A model generated the notes under the pieces. The model saw only the letters and a program-made list of their open reading frames with translations, made no database searches and was not told the origin of the DNA. From NCBI RefSeq assembly GCF_024055895.1, contig NZ_JAMXLE010000005.1, forward strand, positions 62,001-126,000: a DNA stretch of 64,000 nt. The letters are read 5' to 3'. The position numbers and the translations under genes are program-made. The stretch is from Rhizobium sp. L1K21 (GTDB lineage Bacteria; Pseudomonadota; Alphaproteobacteria; Rhizobiales; Rhizobiaceae). This document shows, in pieces, positions 15,907 through 24,116 of the stretch. The number at the start of each line of letters is the position of its first letter. Position 1 is the first letter of the stretch.

Positions 15907-17268
15907 TCAGTTGACAGCTGTCAACACGGTGTCCAGCGCCTTGCGCGTGATGGACACCAAATGCGCCACTTCAGCGTGGCTGATGATGAGGGGAGGGGAG
16001 GCGAGCATGCGATCCCCCGTCGCGCGCAAAATCAAACCGTCAGCCAGAGCGGCGTCGCGCACCATGGAGCCCAGCTTGTCGCCATTTTCAAACCGGCGGC
16101 GCGTTGCCTTGTCGGCGGCCAGCTGAAGCCCGGCAATCAGCCCAACGCTTTCGGCCTCACCCACAAGCGGATGATCTTCGAGGGTCTTCCATCCGGCATG
16201 GAACGCCGGTCCGATATCGTCATGGACTCGGGCGACCAGATTTTCCTCTTCAATGATCTTGATGTTTTCCAATGCGGCTGCAGCGGCCACGGGATGACCT
16301 GAATAGGTATAGCCGTGATTGAACTCACCCACGTGTTTGGTCAGAACATCGGCCACACGATCAGAAATCAAGACGCCGCCGATCGGCAGGTAGCCGGAAG
16401 AGAGCCCTTTGGCGATTGGCGCCATATCCGGCTCGACACCAAAATGCTGATAACCAAACCAGGTTCCAAGCCGTCCGAAGCCACAGATCACTTCATCGGA
16501 AATCAGAAGGATGTTGCGTGCTTTGCAGATACGGGCAATTTCAGGCCAATAGGTTGAAGGCGGAATAATCACGCCGCCCGCCCCTTGAATGGGTTCAGCG
16601 ACAAAGGCGGCAACATTGTCCTCGCCCAGTTCGTCAATCTTGGCTTCCAGCTCGCGCGCCCGCAGGAGACCGAATTCGTCCGGCGTCATATCACCACCTT
16701 CGCCATACCAGTAAGGCTGGTTGATGTGATGGATTCCCTCAATGGGCAATCCGCCCTGCGCGTGCATGGGCTTCATGCCGCCGAGCGAAGCGCCCGCCAC
16801 GGTCGATCCATGATAGCCATTACGGCGCGCAATCACGGCCGTCTTTTGTGGCTTGCCGAGCGCTGCCCAATAGGTGCGCGCAAGCCGGAACCATGTGTCG
16901 GTTGCTTCCGAACCGGAGTTTGTAAAGAAGACATGGTTCATGTGCGGGCCGGCGTGTTCGGTTACCTTCTGGGCAAGCAGTGCGGCGGGCGTGTTGGTTG
17001 TGCCAAAGAAGGAATTATAATAGGGCAGCTCATTCATCTGCTGCGTGACGGCGCGCGTGATGCGCTCGCGGCCATAACCGACATTCACACACCAAAGCCC
17101 CGCAAATCCATCCAGATAATGTTTGCCATTGCTGTCCGTGACATAAACGCCTTTGGCGCTGGTCATGACACGGACACCCTTTTCCTTCAATTCGCCTGCA
17201 TTGTTGAACGGATGGATGTGGTGGGCGGTATCGATCTGCGAAATGTTGGAATATTGATGTTCGTTCAT
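15907..17268 (-). CDS. Class III pyridoxal-phosphate aminotransferase (omega-transaminase type)
   Basis: PLP-dependent aminotransferase acting on an omega-amino group or amine with pyruvate or a keto acid as acceptor, 453 aa. Motifs: FFTNSGSEATDT (PLP phosphate), RRNGYHGSTVAGASLGG, ISDEVICGFGRLG with Asp258, and PLP-binding Lys287 in APIAKGLSSGYLPIGG. The frame is open to 17460, but the extra 64 residues are Ser/Pro-rich and encode a palindrome; ATG 17268 gives the family-like N-terminus. The gene is monocistronic and ends at a bidirectional terminator. A perfect 16-bp palindrome sits 73 bp upstream of the start and an identical one covers the last codons. The amine substrate (putrescine, beta-alanine, taurine or other) cannot be fixed from sequence. 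Confidence 0.88.
   Translation of the reverse strand: MNEHQYSNISQIDTAHHIHPFNNAGELKEKGVRVMTSAKGVYVTDSNGKHYLDGFAGLWCVNVGYGRERITRAVTQQMNELPYYNSFFGTTNTPAALLAQKVTEHAGPHMNHVFFTNSGSEATDTWFRLARTYWAALGKPQKTAVIARRNGYHGSTVAGASLGGMKPMHAQGGLPIEGIHHINQPYWYGEGGDMTPDEFGLLRARELEAKIDELGEDNVAAFVAEPIQGAGGVIIPPSTYWPEIARICKARNILLISDEVICGFGRLGTWFGYQHFGVEPDMAPIAKGLSSGYLPIGGVLISDRVADVLTKHVGEFNHGYTYSGHPVAAAAALENIKIIEEENLVARVHDDIGPAFHAGWKTLEDHPLVGEAESVGLIAGLQLAADKATRRRFENGDKLGSMVRDAALADGLILRATGDRMLASPPLIISHAEVAHLVSITRKALDTVLTAVN
15910..15925. promoter_or_regulatory. 16-bp perfect palindrome, copy inside the 3' end of the aminotransferase gene
   Basis: GTTGACAGCTGTCAAC, identical to the copy at 17341-17356. It encodes the final residues LTAVN and the first base of the stop codon. 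It may be an auxiliary operator for looping across the gene; this is inference. Confidence 0.6.
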
Positions 17269-17340
17269 GGTTCCGACTCTGTTGCTCAATGCCGGAACAA
17301 TGGAACCGAAAGCACATTTTTGCAAGGAAGAGGGAAGGGC

Positions 17341-17356
17341 GTTGACAGCTGTCAAC
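17341..17356. promoter_or_regulatory. 16-bp perfect palindrome, probable operator of the aminotransferase gene
   Basis: GTTGACAGCTGTCAAC, fully self-complementary, 73 bp upstream of the start on the minus strand. TTGACA within it could be a -35 box. The second identical copy lies 1431 bp away (centre to centre). The regulator is not encoded nearby. Confidence 0.7.
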
Positions 17357-17481
17357 CGCGGAAAGACCGACACTGTGGAAGACGAAAAACAGCTTGGCGT
17401 AAACGCGAAAGAAGATACGCTGCCAGAGAAGACTGCTGCACGACCAGATAGCAAAGACAATATGGCTGTTTCTGCAGTGAC

Positions 17482-17506
17482 GGACTTTAAAGTCCTGTTA
17501 AAGTCC
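17482..17506. repeat. Overlapping palindromes of unknown role
   Basis: GGACTTTAAAGTCC (17482-17495) is a perfect 14-bp palindrome. Its left arm also pairs with TTAAAGTCC (17498-17506), giving a 9-bp inverted repeat with a 7-base loop, so two alternative hairpins are possible. It lies in the ~340-bp gap between the aminotransferase and the protease gene; nothing else in that gap looks coding. Confidence 0.5.
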
Positions 17507-17568
17507 GCTTAACACTTCATTTACCAAAAATTCAATGCCTTGGATTTCGCTTGCAAAGCGAATGGCCG

Positions 17569-17605
17569 GGCCCCTCCCGCGCCAAATAGGGGCAGGGGAG
17601 GGGCC
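17569..17605 (-). terminator. Hairpin just after the protease gene, possible terminator
   Basis: GGCCCCTCCC (17569-17578) pairs with GGGAGGGGCC (17596-17605), a 10-bp perfect GC-rich stem beginning six bases past the stop codon of the minus-strand protease gene. No U-tract follows, so it may act as a 3' stabiliser or a factor-dependent terminator. Confidence 0.5.
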
Positions 17606-17610
17606 TTGGA

Positions 17611-19527
17611 TCAATATCCACTCATCTCATGTTCCTGAAATGCCAGGGACGGCTTCGGTTTTTTGCCGAGAATATGAGCAAGCACATCGTTCATCGTCGC
17701 ACGGTCATTATCAAAGCCGCCATGTACCTTGCTGTCGGTGCGCGAACTGTCACGGCCAGCAAAGAAAATCTTGTGCGTGGCAGAGGAGGGGAGGCCATCA
17801 CAGAATTTTTCCATGCCCAGCAGCGGCTCGTGTTTGCTCTCTTCAAATGCGTTGGACACAAGATAGAGCAGAGACTTCCCATAGGTGCCAACGGTATCGT
17901 CCAATTCACGGCTATCGATCAGATTATACTGCCAGAGGCTTTTGATATCTGCAGAAGCGCCGCCTTTGAGCCGCGGCAGGTAAGCTGCCTTGAAAAAATC
18001 AAGCGTGCATGCCGGTGCCATGAGGCTCAGACTTTCGATTCGATCGTCGGAGGCTGCAATGCTTTTCCAGTTTTTCAGCATCTCTCCGAGCAGGATCGAA
18101 CCTGCACTGTGGCCAACGCAGTGGATGGCAAGCGGTTTTTTGCGCTTCTGGTTCTGCGCCAGAATCTCCTTCAGGCTTCGCAGACCAGCCGCATTTTTCG
18201 CAAAGGCGCGCTCCGCATCAAACTTCATCTGCCGCCAGATACGCTTGCCCAGCCCACCGGCGAGCTGTTCGAAAAGCAGGTCGTTCAACTCGCCGAAGGA
18301 AAAGCCCACCCGCGCTTCGCTCTTGCTGAAGGCTTCCTTGAAGATGTCGCCCAGTTCTTCATTGAAGCCCGTCTCCCACATGAAGTGAAAGGGATAGATA
18401 CGATTGCGTTTGAAAATCTCCTTCATGGCCTTGATGCGCCGGGCCGACGCATTGGAGCTGTTGAGACCGCCATGCGCGTAGATCATCAGGTGATCGTATT
18501 TCGGCGCATCCTTCTGGCCATCGGCGGCCAGATATTTTGCGGTTTCGCTGATGTTTTCAAAGCTCGTGGCATAGGTGCCTTTCTCCACGAACTGCCCGTC
18601 ATCCACGTGCACGAAGTGACCGAGAATATCCAAGCGGCGCGGCGCGGGCAGGGTGATCTTTGCGGATGTCGCACTGTCGATATTGGCGCCGGTATGCGTC
18701 AGGTCAAAGGATTTCGGCGTCGGAACCGCCAGCCGCAGCGCCCAGGCATCCATGACGTTCTCAGCCCAGTCCTCATAGGACCAATGGGCAATGCCGGGGC
18801 ATTGCTGAAAGCCGCCCCAGGAGAGGCCCCACGAATTCTGGATCAGAAACCCTTCGCTGTCGTAACCCACAATCATGAAGGCATGACCGCCTTCGGTGAA
18901 ATTGCTCCTCTGGATGATCCCCTTCTTCGGCTTGCTCCAGCCGCGATGGACACTGGCAGACACAACAATTGCGCCAACCTCATTGAGCGCAGCATGATAA
19001 TCAATGATCTGCGGGCGCAGACGATAATAGGCACCGAGGCCTATGTTGCGCGCATCCTTTGCCTGCGCCACCGCCAGGGTCCAGTTTTTCGTATTGGGAT
19101 CGTAGGGCGCCAGCGTATCGCTGCAGACACCATTGTGGAAAAACCCTTTGATCGCCCCACGAATGCTCGATCCATCGTAATCATTACCCGGCCACTCGTC
19201 ATGCAGCTTGGCCATCTCATAGAGCATGCGCGGACTGACATTGTGTTCGGGCGTAGGGAGGTTCTGGCGCACACTGGCGCGACGGCGCAGAAGATTGATC
19301 GCACCCGCCAGAGCAAAGCCGGTGCATGCACCTTCCGTTCCCTGATCGAGAATAGGCGAATCCTGCGGGGCAGGGGGATCCATCTTCATGAGCAACTCAA
19401 GAAGGGCAGGCTCGTACATTCGATCCCTGATATCGGGAAAATCCCCATGTGCATTCAAGACACGGGTCGAATCCGATGTCGTGATCGTCTTGTCCGAGCC
19501 GAGATTTTCCACTGAACGTATTGCCAT
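17611..19527 (-). CDS. Papain-like (C1) cysteine protease fused to an alpha/beta-hydrolase-like domain
   Basis: A 638-aa protein with two apparent catalytic domains. The N-terminal half is a C1-family peptidase: DQGTEGACTGFA with Cys68, GGHAFMIVGYD with His215 and IQNSWG with Asn231. From about residue 340 the sequence changes to a hydrolase-like fold with IYAHGGLNSSNASA and the nucleophile elbow HCVGHSAGSILL with Ser474. No signal peptide or membrane segment is visible, so it is probably cytoplasmic or exported by a non-Sec route. ATG 19527 (MAIRSVEN) follows GGAGGGGG; the in-frame ATG at 19539 precedes that site. It is monocistronic, with no obvious immunity or partner gene. Papain-like proteases are uncommon in this order and I know no characterised protein of this architecture. 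Function unknown. Confidence 0.8.
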   Translation of the reverse strand: MAIRSVENLGSDKTITTSDSTRVLNAHGDFPDIRDRMYEPALLELLMKMDPPAPQDSPILDQGTEGACTGFALAGAINLLRRRASVRQNLPTPEHNVSPRMLYEMAKLHDEWPGNDYDGSSIRGAIKGFFHNGVCSDTLAPYDPNTKNWTLAVAQAKDARNIGLGAYYRLRPQIIDYHAALNEVGAIVVSASVHRGWSKPKKGIIQRSNFTEGGHAFMIVGYDSEGFLIQNSWGLSWGGFQQCPGIAHWSYEDWAENVMDAWALRLAVPTPKSFDLTHTGANIDSATSAKITLPAPRRLDILGHFVHVDDGQFVEKGTYATSFENISETAKYLAADGQKDAPKYDHLMIYAHGGLNSSNASARRIKAMKEIFKRNRIYPFHFMWETGFNEELGDIFKEAFSKSEARVGFSFGELNDLLFEQLAGGLGKRIWRQMKFDAERAFAKNAAGLRSLKEILAQNQKRKKPLAIHCVGHSAGSILLGEMLKNWKSIAASDDRIESLSLMAPACTLDFFKAAYLPRLKGGASADIKSLWQYNLIDSRELDDTVGTYGKSLLYLVSNAFEESKHEPLLGMEKFCDGLPSSATHKIFFAGRDSSRTDSKVHGGFDNDRATMNDVLAHILGKKPKPSLAFQEHEMSGY

Positions 19528-20145
19528 TTCCCCCTCCATTTTGTCTTACCAGAAAGCCGCGAACGGATGCGTTCGCCCACCGCGCGAACCTTCAACCGCC
19601 CAGGTCTGTTGCATTTGCTTTTGATGGTGAATTCGGTCGCTAAATAGAAAAGCCGGACCCGCGTAGGGCAGGGCGGCTTTCGAATGCTGTGAAATAAAAG
19701 GGCGGCGCTCCGCCGTGCAGCGACCAGCGCACGAAATCAGGTTCGACGCAGCGCCTGGCAGCCTTCCCGCCAACGCGGGTTTGGCCTCGGCGAACAGCCG
19801 GAAACCACCCAGCAACCTCACTGAACAGAAACGTCCGTAACCTGCCATTTTGCATCCCCCAGGCGAATGACAAATTGACTATCTCTTTTGTAAAAATCGA
19901 ATGCGGAAAAGGAGATGCCGGGAAACAGCACATGCAGCGCCAACGCGCCCAAAATAGTATAGTTTAAATAATGCAACTTATGCTTTTATTTGTCAAATCC
20001 TGTGCGACCGGAGCCGTCTGCCGACAAGGCAAGTCCAGCATGGTAGGGTCACCTTCTGTGCGACGATCCTGAACCAAAAGCTGCCAAGTTCACCTGCTTA
20101 ATTGCAAAATCTATCTTATGGAACTTTTGCTCCGTACCAAAAGCG
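19528..20145. other. ~620-bp region without a recognisable gene
   Basis: Open frames on the minus strand up to 100 codons are present, but they lack family features and good ribosome sites, and their Arg/Pro/Ser-rich composition looks non-coding. A hairpin GCGAACG-GATG-CGTTCGC lies at 19559-19576. The part from about 19860 to 20000 is AT-rich. The promoter of the protease gene must lie near its left end. No RNA gene was recognised. Confidence 0.5.
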
Positions 20146-21213
20146 CTAGCCGTGACTGTGCCGGTGATGGAGATCTGGATAGTGCGGATGTTTGTGGCGC
20201 AGCGGTTCGTGGCGATGCAGGTGGGAATGTGGCTCGGTTACCGGTCCGTCATGCGCATGCTGGTGGTGTTCATCGTGGGTGTGGACATGTTCATGCTCCA
20301 TCGCGTCATGACTGTGCCAATGGTCGTGCTGTTCGCGCAGATGCAGCCAAAGGCCAAAACCCATCAGCAAACCCGCAATGACAAATTGAAGGGTCAGCGT
20401 TTCATCGAACATGACAAGCGAAAGCGCTGCACCGATGAAAGGTGCGAGCGAAAAGTAAGCGCCGGTGCGCGCCGTGCCGAGATAGCGCAAACCCAGCATA
20501 AACATGACCAGACTGACGCCGATGCCCAGAAAACCCACCAATGCGCCGGAGAAAATGAGACCCGCCGACGGCATGGCGGCGCCTGCGACCCATGCAAGCG
20601 CAAAATTCGAAATGCCAGCCACGAGACCCTTGATCATCGCAATCTGCACGGGATCGGCTGAGGAGAGCTTGCGGGTTAGATTGTTGTCGATACCCCAGCA
20701 GAGACAGGCCAGCGCGATCAGAAGACCACCGGCATCAAGCTGCAAAGCCTGTCCGTTCCAGGACAGCAGAACTGCGCCGCACAGAATGGCCGCAGCACCC
20801 AGAAGAAGCCACCGGTCCACATGTTCGCGAAAAACGATCCAGGCAATTGCCATCGTCGCCAGACCCTCGAGATTGAGCAGAAGCGAACCCGATGCGGCAG
20901 TGGTCAGCGACAGGCCGAACATGAGAAAGAGCGGCCCCAGCATGCCGCCGAACAAAACCACGGCAGCAAGCCAAGGCAGGTCGGCGCGCTGTAACGGCGC
21001 CTCGGAATTTTCAAGGCGAAAGAGCTGGCGTCCCCAATGAACGGCTGCAAGCCCTACCCCGGCACCGACATAGAGAATGCCAGCCAGAAGCCAGGGATCG
21101 ACATAGCCTATCAGCAACTTTGAGACCGGTGTTGATGCACCGAACAAAACCGCAGCGCCCAAGGCAAGCGGCACACCGGGCAAACGCTGTGCGTGATGAT
21201 CAGTCTTATTCAT
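20146..21213 (-). CDS. EamA/DMT-family transporter with a histidine-rich cytoplasmic tail
   Basis: Inner-membrane transporter of the drug/metabolite superfamily, 355 aa. Roughly the first 290 residues form the two EamA repeats with about ten hydrophobic segments, starting PLALGAAVLFGASTPVSKLLI. The last ~65 residues are extraordinary: 24 histidines mixed with Asp/Glu (HDHWHSHD, HEHVHTHDEHHQHAHD, HLHRHEP, HHRHSHG), the composition of a Zn/Ni/Co-binding tail as seen in metal transporters and chaperones. DMT proteins do not normally carry this. It stands alone and is divergent from the ABC operon that follows. Metal efflux or metal-gated transport is possible, but the transported solute is unknown. 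Confidence 0.82.
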   Translation of the reverse strand: MNKTDHHAQRLPGVPLALGAAVLFGASTPVSKLLIGYVDPWLLAGILYVGAGVGLAAVHWGRQLFRLENSEAPLQRADLPWLAAVVLFGGMLGPLFLMFGLSLTTAASGSLLLNLEGLATMAIAWIVFREHVDRWLLLGAAAILCGAVLLSWNGQALQLDAGGLLIALACLCWGIDNNLTRKLSSADPVQIAMIKGLVAGISNFALAWVAGAAMPSAGLIFSGALVGFLGIGVSLVMFMLGLRYLGTARTGAYFSLAPFIGAALSLVMFDETLTLQFVIAGLLMGFGLWLHLREQHDHWHSHDAMEHEHVHTHDEHHQHAHDGPVTEPHSHLHRHEPLRHKHPHYPDLHHRHSHG

Positions 21214-21322
21214 TCGGCCATCATTTCAGCAATGACGGGTTCCGCAAGGGTTAAAAACCACTTTTGATTCTTTTGAACCGATTTGATTTCGACCTTCGAC
21301 TTGCACCCCGCCCGCCAATACG

Positions 21323-21349
21323 ATATGAAACATGAGTCATCAGTCATAT
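21323..21349. promoter_or_regulatory. Symmetric operator upstream of the first LIV-type ABC operon
   Basis: Outer arms ATATGA (21323-21328) / TCATAT (21344-21349) and an inner ATGA-G-TCAT share the same dyad axis at 21336. It ends 31 bp before the solute-binding protein start. This suggests a dimeric or tetrameric regulator controlling the operon; the regulator is not identified. Confidence 0.65.
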
Positions 21350-21379
21350 TATGTCTGAAATTTTGCAAGGGAGGGCAAA

Positions 21380-22555
21380 ATGAAGAAGTTTTTGGCGGCG
21401 CTGGCGCTTAGCCTCGCATTGCCTGCGGCAGGGCACGCAGAAATCAAGATCGCACATGTCTACGGCAAGACCGGACCTTTGGAGGCTTATGCCAAGCAGG
21501 GGCATATTGGCCTTATGCTCGGCCTAGAATATGCCACCGGCGGAACGATGGAAATCAACGGCGAGAAGATCGTCGTGGAGGAAAAGGACACACAGCTTAA
21601 ACCCGAGCTTGGCCGCGCACTGCTGGCCGAGGCCTATGGCGACGACGATGTGGACATTGCTGTCGGCGCGGTCTCGTCCGCGGTGACACTCGCCATGCTG
21701 CCGGTCGCTCAGGAATATGAAAAGATCCTGTTGGTCGATGGTTCGGTTGCCGACTCGATTACCGGCGAGGCATGGAACCGCTATATCTTCCGCTCCGCAC
21801 GCAACTCGTCACAGGATGCGATTTCCAATGCCGTGGCCATTGGCAAGGAAGGCGTGACGATTGCCACGCTCGCACAGGATTATGCCTTTGGCCGTGACGG
21901 CGTGGCCGCTTTTAAAGAAGCACTAGAGAAGACGCCTGCCAAGCTGGTGCATGAAGAGTTCGTTCCCAGTGACACGACCGACTTCACCGCTGCAGGCGAG
22001 CGCATCTTCAATGCGTTGAAGGATGCGCCGGGCCGCAAGATCGTTTTCATCATCTGGGCGGGTGCCGGCAATCCGCTGGGTGCGCTTGATGCGCTGGATC
22101 CTGGCCGCTACGGTATCGAACTTTCCACCGGCGGCAATATTCTGGCCGCGCTGAAAGCCTATAAGGCATTCCCCGGCATGGAGGGCGCGACCTACTACTA
22201 TTATGAAAACCCGAAGAACGAGGTGAACGACTGGCTGGTGAAGGAACATCAGGCCCGCTACAATTCACCACCCGACTTCTTCACTGCTGGCGGCATGGCC
22301 GCAGGTATCGCCATTGTTGAGGCGATCAAGAAAGCCGGCTCCACCGATACCGAAGATCTGATCAAGGCCATGGAAGGCATGGAGTGGCAGACCCCGAAGG
22401 GCAAGATGGTGTTCCGACCGGAAGATCACCAGGCGCTGCAATCCATGTATCACTTCAAGATCAAGGTGGATGACAATGTGGAATGGGCCATCCCCGAGCT
22501 CGTCGAAGAGCTGAAGATCGAGGATATGGACATTCCGATCCGCAACAAGAAGTGA
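21380..22555 (+). CDS. ABC transporter solute-binding protein, branched-chain amino acid (LIV) type
   Basis: Periplasmic solute-binding protein of the LivJ/LivK type (Peripla_BP_6), 391 aa. A signal peptide is clear: MKKFLAALALSLALPAAGHA, with cleavage after AGHA. The mature part starts EIKIAHVYGKTGPLEAYAKQG, the usual first strand and ligand loop. It is first in an operon with two ATPases, two permeases and a hydrolase. A stable hairpin after the stop probably makes this gene more abundant than the downstream ones. The ligand may be an amino acid, amide or small aromatic acid; the sequence does not decide. Confidence 0.88.
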   Translation: MKKFLAALALSLALPAAGHAEIKIAHVYGKTGPLEAYAKQGHIGLMLGLEYATGGTMEINGEKIVVEEKDTQLKPELGRALLAEAYGDDDVDIAVGAVSSAVTLAMLPVAQEYEKILLVDGSVADSITGEAWNRYIFRSARNSSQDAISNAVAIGKEGVTIATLAQDYAFGRDGVAAFKEALEKTPAKLVHEEFVPSDTTDFTAAGERIFNALKDAPGRKIVFIIWAGAGNPLGALDALDPGRYGIELSTGGNILAALKAYKAFPGMEGATYYYYENPKNEVNDWLVKEHQARYNSPPDFFTAGGMAAGIAIVEAIKKAGSTDTEDLIKAMEGMEWQTPKGKMVFRPEDHQALQSMYHFKIKVDDNVEWAIPELVEELKIEDMDIPIRNKK

Positions 22556-22570
22556 TCGTTTTCCTGACAC

Positions 22571-22610
22571 CCGGAACGGGGTGCGCTCTGCCCCCGTTCC
22601 GGACTTTTCT
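22571..22610 (+). terminator. Intra-operon terminator/attenuator after the solute-binding protein
   Basis: CCGGAACGGGG (22571-22581) pairs perfectly with CCCCGTTCCGG (22592-22602), 11-bp stem, followed by ACTTTTCTT. It lies between the binding-protein gene and the ATPase gene of the same strand, so partial read-through would give the high SBP to low permease ratio common in ABC operons. Confidence 0.75.
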
Positions 22611-22630
22611 TCAAAACAGGAAACGGGACT

Positions 22631-23401
22631 ATGGCAGGCGACAACATCACGCTTGAAACGCGCGGTTTGACGATCCGCTTTGGCGGCCACACCGCCGTGG
22701 ACAAGGTCTCATGTGCCTTCTCACGCGGCGTTCTGACAGCCATCGTCGGACCAAACGGGGCCGGCAAAACCACCTATTTCAACCTGATCTCCGGTCAGCT
22801 GAAAGCCAGCGAAGGCACGGTGATCCTGAATGGCCGCGACATCACCGGACTGCCGGCGTCGCAACGTACAGCACTTGGGCTTGGCCGCGCCTTCCAGCTC
22901 ACCAATCTTTTTCCAAGCCTCAGCGTTTTTGAAAATGTGCGGCTTGTGGTGCAGGCGCGAGAGAAGAAAGGCTTTGACGTCTTCTCGCTCGCCCGCAGCC
23001 ATTCTGAACTGGCTGACGAGGCCAACGCCATTCTCAAACGCGTTCATCTTGCCGAGCTTGCCGACTATCAGGTGTCCGGTCTATCGCATGGCGATCAGCG
23101 CAAGCTGGAAGTCGCCCTTATGCTGGCAATGAAACCGGCGGTATTCATGTTCGATGAACCGACCGCCGGCATGAGCATGGACGAGGCGCCGGTGATCCTC
23201 GATCTGATTGCCGAGATCAAGGAACAGGAACACGCAACCATTCTTCTGGTGGAACACAAGATGGACGTGATCCGCACACTGGCCGACCGCATCATCGTGT
23301 TGCACAACGGGGCACTCGCCGCCGATGGCGAGCCGGCAGAGGTGATGAAATCGGCCGTGGTGCAGGAGGCCTATCTGGGCCGGGAGATTGCCGATGTCTG
23401 A
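22631..23401 (+). CDS. ABC transporter ATP-binding protein, LivG type
   Basis: First ATPase of the LIV-type importer, 256 aa. Walker A GPNGAGKTTYFNLI, the signature region VSGLSHGDQRKLEVALML (LSHGD variant of LSGGQ), Walker B VFMFDEPTAGM and the H-loop LVEHKMD. It lies 75 bp after the binding protein and overlaps the second ATPase gene by eight bases. It acts at the cytoplasmic face to power uptake. Confidence 0.9.
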   Translation: MAGDNITLETRGLTIRFGGHTAVDKVSCAFSRGVLTAIVGPNGAGKTTYFNLISGQLKASEGTVILNGRDITGLPASQRTALGLGRAFQLTNLFPSLSVFENVRLVVQAREKKGFDVFSLARSHSELADEANAILKRVHLAELADYQVSGLSHGDQRKLEVALMLAMKPAVFMFDEPTAGMSMDEAPVILDLIAEIKEQEHATILLVEHKMDVIRTLADRIIVLHNGALAADGEPAEVMKSAVVQEAYLGREIADV

Positions 23402-24116
23402 ACCGCTTCTCACACTCGAAGGCGTGCATACGCATATTGCCCAATATCACATCTTGCAGGGCGTGAACCTCGACGTCCCCAAAGGCGGCGTCACCATGCT
23501 GCTCGGCCGCAACGGTGCTGGCAAAACCACAACATTGCGCACCATCATGGGCCTCTGGCAGGCAAGCCAGGGCAAGATCACCTTCGATGGGCAGGATATC
23601 ACCCGGCTTTCGACGCCGGATATCTCCCGCCTCGGCATATCCATCGTGCCGGAAAACATGGGTATTTTCTCCGGCCTCACGGTGGAGGAAAACATGCGCC
23701 TTGCCGTGCTCTCCGGCAAAATCGCCGATGACCGGCTCGACTGGATATTTTCAGCCTTTCCGCCGCTGCGCACCTTCTGGAAATATCCGGCGGGCAACTT
23801 GTCAGGCGGGCAGAAGCAGATGCTGTCGGTCGCTCGTGCGGTGGCGGAAGAACGCCGCCTTTATCTCATCGACGAACCGTCCAAGGGCCTTGCGCCCGCC
23901 ATCGTGTCCTCGCTTGCCAAGGCAATCAAGGACTTAAAGCGCGATGGCGCGACCGTCCTTCTCGTGGAACAGAACTTCTCCTTTGCCAAAGCGCTTGGGG
24001 ATACGGTGTCGGTGATGGATGACGGGCATATCGTGCATTCCGGCTCCATGGCGGAATTGGCGCAGGATCAGAACCTGCAGACCCGTTTCATGGGTCTTTC
24101 AATGGAGACAGCGTGA
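23394..24116 (+). CDS. ABC transporter ATP-binding protein, LivF type
   Basis: Second ATPase of the importer, 240 aa. Walker A GRNGAGKTTTLRTI, signature LSGGQKQMLSVARA, Walker B LYLIDEPSKGLAP and H-loop VEQNFSFA. The start is ATG 23394, eight bases inside the end of the preceding gene; its own stop overlaps the permease start by one base. It forms a heterodimer with the LivG-type subunit. Confidence 0.9.
   Translation: MSEPLLTLEGVHTHIAQYHILQGVNLDVPKGGVTMLLGRNGAGKTTTLRTIMGLWQASQGKITFDGQDITRLSTPDISRLGISIVPENMGIFSGLTVEENMRLAVLSGKIADDRLDWIFSAFPPLRTFWKYPAGNLSGGQKQMLSVARAVAEERRLYLIDEPSKGLAPAIVSSLAKAIKDLKRDGATVLLVEQNFSFAKALGDTVSVMDDGHIVHSGSMAELAQDQNLQTRFMGLSMETA

Noticed and set aside
17629-19515. 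628-codon plus-strand frame antisense to the protease gene
   Set aside because: Composition is that of an antisense shadow; the minus strand encodes an intact catalytic triad.
19546-19933. Two minus-strand frames of about 100 codons upstream of the protease gene
   Set aside because: No start signals, no recognisable domain, low-complexity composition; kept only as part of the gene-free region.
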